DNA of 6,702 bases from Pseudomonadota bacterium (GTDB lineage: Bacteria; Pseudomonadota; Alphaproteobacteria; Rhizobiales; Kaistiaceae): assembly GCA_023433185.1 (NCBI GenBank), contig JAEZEN010000274.1:1-6702 (forward strand), read 5' to 3'. Shown piece after piece: positions 1 to 4,639 of the stretch (position 1 is its first letter; the number at the start of each line of letters is the position of its first letter). Below the pieces are notes generated by a model. The model made no database searches. It had not been told where the DNA came from and saw only the letters and a list, made by a program, of their open reading frames with translations. The translations under genes and the position numbers were made by a program.

Positions 1-500
1 CGGTCATCTCGCGGCTCACCGACACCCTCCTCGCCATCCCCGGCATCATGCTCGCCATCGCGCTCGCCCTCTTCCTCGGCGGAAGCCTGTTCAACGCGAC
101 GCTCGCGATCGCGGTCGCCGCGATCCCCGCCTTCATCCGCCTCGCCCGGGCACGGACCCTCCAGGTCATGGCCGAACCCTATGTCGAGGCGGCGCGCTCG
201 GTGGGCGTGCGCACGCCCCGCCTGCTCTGCGTCCACGTCTTCCCGAACCTCGTGCCGCCGATCATCGTCCAGGCGACGCTGGCGATGGCGGTCGCGGTCA
301 TCGCCGAGGCGAGCCTGTCGTTCCTCGGGCTCGGGCGGCCGCCGCCCGCGCCGTCCTGGGGCTCGATGCTGACGGTGGGCAAGGACTACATCGCCACCGC
401 CTCCTGGCTGTCGATCTGGCCGGGGCTCTGCATCTTCCTGGTCACGGTCGGATTCAGCCTGCTCGGCGACGGCCTCCGCCAGTCGCTCGACCGGCGCTGA
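1..500 (+). CDS. ABC transporter permease, DppC/OppC type (3' part; start lies before the window)
   Basis: This is the C-terminal 165 codons of an inner-membrane permease subunit of a peptide/nickel-class ABC importer. The reading frame is already open at base 3 (VISRLTDTLLAIPGIM...), so the gene begins upstream and the ATG at 48 is internal. The sequence shows hydrophobic membrane segments, then the cytoplasmic EAA loop that docks on the ATPase: EAARSVGVRTPRLL starts near base 186, with the conserved Gly near 204 and the following VFPNLVPPII. The family C-terminal block follows: SLSFLGLG, a proline run, PSWGSML, and GDGLRQSLDRR just before the TGA at 498-500. In known systems this subunit pairs with a DppB-type permease and two ATPases, which should lie upstream. 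The binding-protein gene follows after 59 nt on the same strand. The substrate cannot be told from this subunit. Family call is firm; the peptide specificity is inference. Confidence 0.93.
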   Translation, partial: VISRLTDTLLAIPGIMLAIALALFLGGSLFNATLAIAVAAIPAFIRLARARTLQVMAEPYVEAARSVGVRTPRLLCVHVFPNLVPPIIVQATLAMAVAVIAEASLSFLGLGRPPPAPSWGSMLTVGKDYIATASWLSIWPGLCIFLVTVGFSLLGDGLRQSLDRR

Positions 501-523
501 GCCGGCGAAGTTCCGAAGGGGAT

Positions 524-538
524 GGGCCGCACCGGCCC
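524..538 (+). other. Intercistronic hairpin between permease and binding protein
   Basis: GGGCCG (524-529) and CGGCCC (533-538) form a perfect 6-bp GC stem with a 3-nt CAC loop. It sits between the permease stop and the Shine-Dalgarno of the binding-protein gene. No T-run follows, so it is not a typical intrinsic terminator. In importer operons such stems often stabilise the mRNA of the binding protein, which is needed in excess; that role is inferred here. Confidence 0.4.
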
Positions 539-547
539 GCACGAAGA

Positions 548-552
548 AGGAG
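548..552 (+). promoter_or_regulatory. Shine-Dalgarno of the binding-protein gene
   Basis: AGGAG lies 7 nt before the ATG at 560, within the purine-rich run GAAGAAGGAGA. This supports the first of the two adjacent ATG codons as the start, although ATG at 563 would be almost equivalent. Confidence 0.75.
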
Positions 553-559
553 ACTGACC

Positions 560-2071
560 ATGATGAAACGTCACCTCTCTGCCCTGCTTGCCATGTCGGC
601 GGCAGCCACCCTCGCGGCGGCGGCGCCGGCGGCCGCCGAGACGCTCCGCATCGGCATCAGCGAGGACACCGACACCCTCGACCCGACGCAGGGGCGCACC
701 TTCGGCGGACGGCAGATGTTCGCCGCGCTTTGCGACAAGCTCTTCGACCTCGACCCGACGGGCGGCATCGTCGGCCAGCTCGTCACCGACTGGACGGTCT
801 CCGACGACCAGCTCGAGATCACCCTCACGCTGCGGCCGGGCGTCGTCTTCCACGACGGCACGCCGTTCGACGCCGCGGCGGTGAAGTTCAACCTCGAGCG
901 GGCCATGACGCTCGAGGAATCGGCCCGCAAGGGCGAGCTGCGCGCCATCAGCGCGGTCGAGGTGATCGACGACGGCACGGTCAAGCTCGTCCTCAGCGAG
1001 CCCTTCGCGCCGCTGCTCGCCTCGCTCGCCGACCGCGCCGGGATGATGATGTCGCCGACCGCGATCGCGGCAGTCGACACCCAGACCTTCGCCAACGCCC
1101 CGGTCTGCTCCGGCCCGTTCATGTTCAAGGAACGGATCGTGCAGGACCGCGTCACGGTCGAGAAGTTCGCCGACTACTGGGACGTCGGCAACATCCACTT
1201 CGACGAAGTGGTCTACCGGCCGATGCCGGATTCGACCATCCGCCTCAACAACCTGCTGTCGGGCGAACTCGACATCATCGAGGGCGTCGCGACCAGCGAC
1301 CTCGACGGGCTGAACAGCAACCCGGCCGCCCAGGTGGTCGACATCACCGGCCTCGGTCACGTCCACATCCAGTTCAACGTCTCCGGCGACAACCCGGTGG
1401 TCGGCAACCAGAAGCTCCGTCAGGCGGTGGACGCGGCGATCGACCGCAACATCATCAACCAGGTGGTCTATGGCGGCAATTTCGTCGCCGGCAACCAGCC
1501 AGTCGCGCCCACCTCGCCGTTCTATGCGACCAAGTATCCGGTGCCGGCTGCCGACCCGGAAAAGGCCAAGGCGCTGCTCGCCGAATCCGGCCTCGACTCG
1601 CCGTCCTTCACGCTCGTGGTCAACAACGAGCCGGCCTTCATGCGCGCCGGCCAGGTGGTGCAGTCGATGCTCGGGCAGGTCGGCATCAACGTCACGCTCC
1701 AGCCGGTGGAAGGCGCGACGGCGATCTCGATCATGGAATCGCCGCAGTTCGAGGCGGCGCTCTCGACCTGGAGCGGCCGCTCCGACCCGGACGCCAATGC
1801 CTATACGTATCTCGGCTGCAATGGCTCGCAGAACTTCGGCAAGTACTGCAGCGAGGCGACCGAGAAGGCCCTGTCCGACGCCGCCAAGGTGAGCGACGTC
1901 GCGAGGCGGACCGAGCTCTACACGCTCGCCGCCGACACCTGGATGGAGGATCTGCCGGTCATCTACCTCTACCACCACAAGCGCTTCTTCGGCCTGGACG
2001 CCGATCTCGAAGGCTTCGTGGCGGTGCCGGACGGCATCATCCGCGTGCAGGGCATGCAGTCCGGCTCGTAG
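560..2071 (+). CDS. Periplasmic solute-binding protein, family 5 (peptide/opine/nickel class) of an ABC importer
   Basis: A complete 503-residue secreted binding protein that captures a solute in the periplasm and delivers it to the membrane permeases. Residues 1-26 look like a Sec signal peptide: basic MMKRH, an Ala/Leu-rich core, and AAPAAA|ET as likely cleavage site. There is no lipobox cysteine. The mature protein begins ETLRIGISEDTDTLDPTQ, as in this family. The family-5 signature spans about 91-114 (LRPGVVFHDGTPFDAAAVKF, then NLER), and SGPFMFKE (184-191) and the WSGRSDPDA block (404-412) are also typical. Length is close to that of DppA/GsiB-type proteins. Cysteines occur at 58, 183, 420 and 430; the last two could form a disulfide across the GCNGSQNFGKYC loop. 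It follows the permease on the same strand, which supports one operon. Family membership is firm; the ligand (peptide, glutathione, opine or other) cannot be read from sequence. Confidence 0.95.
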   Translation: MMKRHLSALLAMSAAATLAAAAPAAAETLRIGISEDTDTLDPTQGRTFGGRQMFAALCDKLFDLDPTGGIVGQLVTDWTVSDDQLEITLTLRPGVVFHDGTPFDAAAVKFNLERAMTLEESARKGELRAISAVEVIDDGTVKLVLSEPFAPLLASLADRAGMMMSPTAIAAVDTQTFANAPVCSGPFMFKERIVQDRVTVEKFADYWDVGNIHFDEVVYRPMPDSTIRLNNLLSGELDIIEGVATSDLDGLNSNPAAQVVDITGLGHVHIQFNVSGDNPVVGNQKLRQAVDAAIDRNIINQVVYGGNFVAGNQPVAPTSPFYATKYPVPAADPEKAKALLAESGLDSPSFTLVVNNEPAFMRAGQVVQSMLGQVGINVTLQPVEGATAISIMESPQFEAALSTWSGRSDPDANAYTYLGCNGSQNFGKYCSEATEKALSDAAKVSDVARRTELYTLAADTWMEDLPVIYLYHHKRFFGLDADLEGFVAVPDGIIRVQGMQSGS

Positions 2072-2118
2072 CCGCGCCACGGACGAGCGCCGCCCCGGCG
2101 GCGATCGTTCCGCGCTTC

Positions 2119-2153
2119 CCGTCGCGGCCGGTGCTTCCTTCCGGCCGTGACGG
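2119..2153. terminator. Hairpin between convergent genes, likely bidirectional terminator or mRNA 3'-end structure
   Basis: Arms 2119-2131 (CCGTCGCGGCCGG) and 2141-2153 (CCGGCCGTGACGG) form a 13-bp stem around a 9-nt loop (TGCTTCCTT). The only flaw is one G-U wobble in the plus-strand RNA (A-C mismatch in the minus-strand RNA). The stem lies in the 94-nt gap between the stops of the binding protein (2071) and dadA (2166), exactly where both transcripts should end. Neither side has a T-run, so it is not a canonical Rho-independent terminator. It may act with Rho or protect 3' ends. The structure is visible; the function is inferred. Confidence 0.5.
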
Positions 2154-2165
2154 AGACGGAACGGA

Positions 2166-3434
2166 TCAGAAATCCCCGTCGCTGCCGCCGCGGTCGAGGC
2201 CGAGCTCGGCCACCGCGATCTCCGGCGCTCGTCCCGACATCAGGTCGGCGAGCACGCGGCCCGAGCCGCAGGCCATGGTCCAGCCGAGCGTGCCGTGGCC
2301 GGTGTTGAGCCACAGGTTCCGGTAGCGCGTCGGCCCGATGACCGGCGGGCCGTCGGGCGTCATCGGCCGGAGGCCGCACCAGAAGCTCGCCGCCGCGAGG
2401 TCGCCCGCACCGCCGAAGAGGTCGCCGACCGAATGCGCGAGGGTGTCGCGCCGCGCCCTGTGGAGGCGGAGATCGTAGCCCGCCACCTCCGCCGTGCCGC
2501 CCACGCGGATGCGGGTGCCGAGCCGGGTGATCGCGACCTTGTAGGTCTCGTCCATGACCGTCGAGACCGGGGCCCGCGCCGCGTCGACGATCGGCACCGT
2601 GATCGAATAGCCCTTCACCGGATAGACCGGGAGGCGGACCCCGACCGGCTTGAGGAGAAGCGGCGTGTAGCTGCCGAGCGCCGCCACATAAGCGTCGGCC
2701 ACGAGCCGTCCCGCGGCAGTCTCGACCCCGGCGATCGCCCCGCCTTCGGTCGCCAGGCCGCGGATCGCGGTGGCGTAGCGGAACGTCACGCCCGCCGCGG
2801 CGGCCATCGCGGCAAGCCGCTCCGTGAACATCGCGCAGTCGCCGGTCTCGTCGCCGGGCAGGCGAAGCCCGCCGGCGATCCTATCGCGCACCGCCGCGAG
2901 ACCCGGCTCGGCGGCGATGCAGCCGTCGGCGTCGAGCACCTCGTAGGGGACGCCGTAGTCGTCGAGGACCGCCGTGTCCTTGCCGGCCGCCGCGACCTGA
3001 GACGCCGTCCGGAAGAGCTGGAGCGTGCCCAGCGCGCGCTCGTCATAGGCGATGCCTGTCTCGGCCCGGAGATCGCGAAGGCAGTCGCGGCTGTACTCGG
3101 CGATCGGCACCATGCGCGCCTTGTTGACGGCGTAGCGCGTGCCCGTGCAGTTGGCGAGCATGCGGAGGACCCACATCCACTGCGCGGGGTCGAAGCGCGG
3201 CCGCACGGCAAGCGGCCCGTGCCGCATCAGGAGCCACTTCACCGCCTTCGCCGGGACGCCGGGGCCGGCCCACGGCGAGGCATAGCCGGGCGAGACCTCG
3301 CCGGCATTGGCGAAGCTCGTCTCGAGCCCCGCGCCCGGCTGGCGCTCGACGACCGTGACCTCGTGGCCGGCGCGGGCGAGGTACCACGCCGAGGTTACGC
3401 CGATGACCCCGGCGCCGAGGATGAGGATTCTCAC
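2166..3434 (-). CDS. dadA: D-amino acid dehydrogenase, small-subunit type (FAD enzyme)
   Basis: This enzyme oxidatively deaminates D-amino acids (D-alanine is the classic substrate) to 2-oxo acid and ammonia, passing electrons from FAD to the respiratory chain at the inner membrane. The 422-residue product closely resembles E. coli DadA (432 aa). It has the dinucleotide-binding fold [20 protein letters not shown] (GxGxxG at 7-12, with acidic E30 after strand 2), [18 protein letters not shown] (38-55), [15 protein letters not shown] (112-126), [10 protein letters not shown] (195-204), [12 protein letters not shown] (271-282), [16 protein letters not shown] (355-370) and [17 protein letters not shown] (376-392). 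The start is GTG at 3434-3432, supported by GGAGG 8 nt upstream and by homology to the DadA N-terminus. It overlaps the stop of the upstream Rnk-like gene by four bases (GTGA), implying translational coupling. No alanine racemase (dadX) or Lrp-type regulator gene is adjacent, unlike the enterobacterial dad locus. Confidence 0.95.
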   Translation of the reverse strand: MRILILGAGVIGVTSAWYLARAGHEVTVVERQPGAGLETSFANAGEVSPGYASPWAGPGVPAKAVKWLLMRHGPLAVRPRFDPAQWMWVLRMLANCTGTRYAVNKARMVPIAEYSRDCLRDLRAETGIAYDERALGTLQLFRTASQVAAAGKDTAVLDDYGVPYEVLDADGCIAAEPGLAAVRDRIAGGLRLPGDETGDCAMFTERLAAMAAAAGVTFRYATAIRGLATEGGAIAGVETAAGRLVADAYVAALGSYTPLLLKPVGVRLPVYPVKGYSITVPIVDAARAPVSTVMDETYKVAITRLGTRIRVGGTAEVAGYDLRLHRARRDTLAHSVGDLFGGAGDLAAASFWCGLRPMTPDGPPVIGPTRYRNLWLNTGHGTLGWTMACGSGRVLADLMSGRAPEIAVAELGLDRGGSDGDF

Positions 3435-3886
3435 CGCGCGGCCCTCCGACCGAGCGGCAGGACCGTCGCCGACGCGGGCGGGAACGACACGACAAGGCCG
3501 GCCGCCGCCTCGGGCTGGTAGGGCACCGCGAGCACCGTGAGGGTCTCGATCCGGCCATCGTCGCGCGACACCGGAATCCTGTCCCCGGCACGGGCGCCGA
3601 GCAGGGCGAGGCCGCGCGGCGCATGGACCGGAATCGTCATCCCGGGGACCGCGAGGGCTTCCGAATGGACGACGATGCGCATGGCAGGAGGAGCGCCTTC
3701 GATTGCGTAGACCACGCGGCTGTTGAGCGTCACGATGTCCCGGCCGATTCGTTCTGGCAAGACCATCCGTGCGACGGCGAGCTTCGCCGCGATCCGGCGG
3801 TCGGATGCGGCGCCGTGGCGACCGATCAGGCCGCGGAGGATCGCGACGTCGCGGCGGGTGAGCACCGGACGGTGCGCGGACGTCAT
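3431..3886 (-). CDS. Rnk-like protein with GreA/GreB C-terminal domain (second of a tandem pair)
   Basis: A 151-residue cytoplasmic protein of the Rnk family (regulator of nucleoside diphosphate kinase), which shares the GreA/GreB C-terminal RNA-polymerase-binding domain. Residues 9-45 ([13 protein letters not shown], then [17 protein letters not shown]) match the short N-terminal helical hairpin. Residues 49-60 ([12 protein letters not shown]) match E. coli Rnk's DVVTMNSRV segment. [20 protein letters not shown] (85-104) and YQPEAAAG (123-130) match the C-terminal domain, including Rnk's YQPEAAG motif. A tail of about 20 residues after that motif is longer than in E. coli Rnk (136 aa). ATG at 3886-3884 has only a weak GGGGCG upstream. 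It lies 17 nt after the first Rnk-like gene and overlaps dadA by 4 nt. Known Rnk binds RNA polymerase and lacks GreA's cleavage-tip acidic residues; the cellular role here is unknown. It is more diverged than its neighbour. Confidence 0.85.
   Translation of the reverse strand: MTSAHRPVLTRRDVAILRGLIGRHGAASDRRIAAKLAVARMVLPERIGRDIVTLNSRVVYAIEGAPPAMRIVVHSEALAVPGMTIPVHAPRGLALLGARAGDRIPVSRDDGRIETLTVLAVPYQPEAAAGLVVSFPPASATVLPLGRRAAR
3443..3447 (-). promoter_or_regulatory. Shine-Dalgarno of dadA inside the upstream gene
   Basis: On the minus strand GGAGG lies 8 nt before the GTG start of dadA, inside the last codons of the upstream Rnk-like gene. It is the best ribosome-binding site of the minus-strand cluster and decides the GTG start. 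With the GTGA overlap it allows both re-initiation and independent initiation. Confidence 0.7.
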
Positions 3887-3903
3887 GTCGTCGCCCCGGT
3901 GGT

Positions 3904-4311
3904 TCAGGCGGCCGCCGGGGGCGGCGCCACCGCCACCACCGTGAGCCTCTGGTCGCGCCCGTCGCGGGTAAGCCAGCGGATCGACTGCCCGGCCGACAGG
4001 CCGAGCAGCGCCGTGCCGATCGGCGTCAGCACCGAGATCCGGCCGCGGGCGATGTCGGCGTCCTCCGGGTAGACGAGTTCGACGCTCCGCCGGCCGTCGG
4101 CGGCCTCGTACTCGACCGTCGATCCCATGCGGACGACGGTGGTCGGCATGCGTTCGTCGGCGACGAGCCGGGCGCGCTCGAGTTCGGCGAGGAGCGTCTC
4201 GGCGAGCAGCGGCAGCGTGTCGAGCGCCGCATCGGCGAGGGCGGCGAGGCGGTCGTGGTCCTGATGGCCGACGCCGATGTCGGGCGCGCGCCCGTTCTCG
4301 AGGGTCTTCAT
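3904..4311 (-). CDS. rnk: Rnk-like nucleoside diphosphate kinase regulator, GreA/GreB C-terminal domain (first of a tandem pair)
   Basis: A 135-residue cytoplasmic protein of the Rnk/GreA-C class. The first third ([20 protein letters not shown], then AELERARLV) forms the expected short helical hairpin. The C-terminal FKBP-like domain begins [12 protein letters not shown] (about 59-70) and continues [19 protein letters not shown], then [17 protein letters not shown] (to about 113), a very typical pattern for this family. It ends in a Pro/Ala tail (VAPPPAAA) where E. coli Rnk has YQPEAAG. I choose ATG at 4311-4309 because AGGTG lies 9 nt upstream; GTG at 4323 would add four residues but has no ribosome-binding site. 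It is the first gene of the minus-strand cluster ending in dadA and is transcribed divergently from leuS. Family members bind RNA polymerase near the secondary channel; whether it affects nucleoside diphosphate kinase here is not known. Confidence 0.9.
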   Translation of the reverse strand: MKTLENGRAPDIGVGHQDHDRLAALADAALDTLPLLAETLLAELERARLVADERMPTTVVRMGSTVEYEAADGRRSVELVYPEDADIARGRISVLTPIGTALLGLSAGQSIRWLTRDGRDQRLTVVAVAPPPAAA

Positions 4312-4406
4312 GATGGTCTGCACCTGTGGTTCGGCGCGGCGCGCGGCCCGGAACGGGCGCGATCAGCCGCGAGATCGATTCGATTGGGAGGGAAAAGGAG
4401 CCCGGC

Positions 4407-4442
4407 CCCCGGCACGGCGGGGCTCGCGGAGCCGCGCCGGGG
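4407..4442. repeat. Imperfect GC-rich inverted repeat upstream of the rnk cluster
   Basis: CCCCGGCACGGC (4407-4418) pairs with GCCGCGCCGGGG (4431-4442) over 12 bp with one A-C mismatch in the plus-strand RNA, which becomes a G-U wobble in the minus-strand RNA. The stem is therefore better formed in the minus-strand transcript, as a 5' leader structure of the rnk cluster. A nested GGCTC-GCG-GAGCC hairpin is an alternative fold. No T-run follows on either strand. Confidence 0.45.
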
Positions 4443-4457
4443 CTAGAGTCCCGCGAT

Positions 4458-4469
4458 CGGAAATTTCCG
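4458..4469. promoter_or_regulatory. Perfect 12-bp palindrome, candidate operator
   Basis: CGGAAATTTCCG is a perfect inverted repeat with an AAATTT centre, standing out in very GC-rich DNA. It lies between the divergent rnk and leuS starts, a usual place for a dimeric regulator site. I cannot assign it to a known regulator and it could be chance. Confidence 0.3.
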
Positions 4470-4515
4470 GCGGGGAAGCGTCTTCCGCGAAGGGGCCCGG
4501 TTCAACATCGGCCAG

Positions 4516-4544
4516 ATGTCGGGCTCGGCCGGCGCAAAGTCAAG
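4516..4544 (-). promoter_or_regulatory. Candidate sigma-70-type promoter for the rnk-rnk-dadA cluster
   Basis: On the minus strand CTTGAC (4544-4539) matches the alphaproteobacterial -35 element, and CGACAT (4521-4516) follows after a 17-nt spacer as a poor -10. If used, the transcript would have a leader of about 200 nt containing the inverted repeat and palindrome described above. The -10 is weak, so this is tentative. Confidence 0.28.
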
Positions 4545-4557
4545 GCGGCGACGCCTT
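4542..4557 (+). other. Small hairpin with GNRA-type tetraloop upstream of leuS
   Basis: AAGGCG (4542-4547) and CGCCTT (4552-4557) form a perfect 6-bp stem closed by GCGA. The following bases (TGCTCGCCTTTGCCG) are not a real T-run, so terminator function is doubtful. It overlaps the minus-strand CTTGAC hexamer. Confidence 0.3.
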
Positions 4558-4572
4558 TGCTCGCCTTTGCCG

Positions 4573-4601
4573 TTGACCCGGCACGGCGTTTCTGGTGATG
4601 G
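4573..4601 (+). promoter_or_regulatory. Possible leuS promoter (-35-like TTGACC only)
   Basis: TTGACC at 4573-4578 fits a -35 hexamer upstream of leuS. The sequence 17 nt downstream (TGATGG, 4596-4601) is a very poor -10 match. It is recorded as the only -35-like hexamer close to leuS that I noticed. Confidence 0.2.
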
Positions 4602-4639
4602 TCCGCGCGGCCAAACCTTAGAGTTCCTTGCGATTTTCC

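Larger units (their letters stand above)
4312..4639. other. Divergent intergenic region between the rnk-rnk-dadA cluster and leuS
   Basis: This gap of about 330 bases has no convincing coding frame or RNA gene. It must hold both divergent promoters. It contains an imperfect 12-bp GC inverted repeat (4407-4442), a perfect 12-bp palindrome (4458-4469), a small hairpin GGAAG-CGT-CTTCC (4474-4486), a 6-bp hairpin with a GCGA tetraloop (4542-4557), a CTTGAC -35-like hexamer on the minus strand, and a TTGACC -35-like hexamer on the plus strand. Confidence 0.6.

Noticed and set aside
386..2080. A 564-codon open frame on the minus strand opposite the binding-protein gene
   Set aside because: It is Arg/His/Asp/Val-rich low-complexity sequence with no recognisable domain. 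It is the usual open antisense frame produced by GC-rich codon bias over a real gene.
730..2325. A 531-codon plus-strand frame overlapping the binding-protein gene
   Set aside because: It is an Arg/Pro/Gly-rich out-of-frame shadow that runs through the terminator hairpin into the antisense of dadA, with no domain.
2295..3521. A 408-codon plus-strand frame antisense to dadA
   Set aside because: dadA on the other strand has full-length family homology; this frame is composition-driven.
4542..4572. Intrinsic terminator upstream of leuS
   Set aside because: The AAGGCG-GCGA-CGCCTT stem is short and followed by mixed bases rather than a T-run, and no plus-strand gene ends just before it.
4312..4639. 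tRNA, T-box or other known riboswitch ahead of leuS
   Set aside because: I see no cloverleaf, no T-box-like sequence and no leucine-codon leader peptide. T-box control of leuS is a Firmicutes feature.
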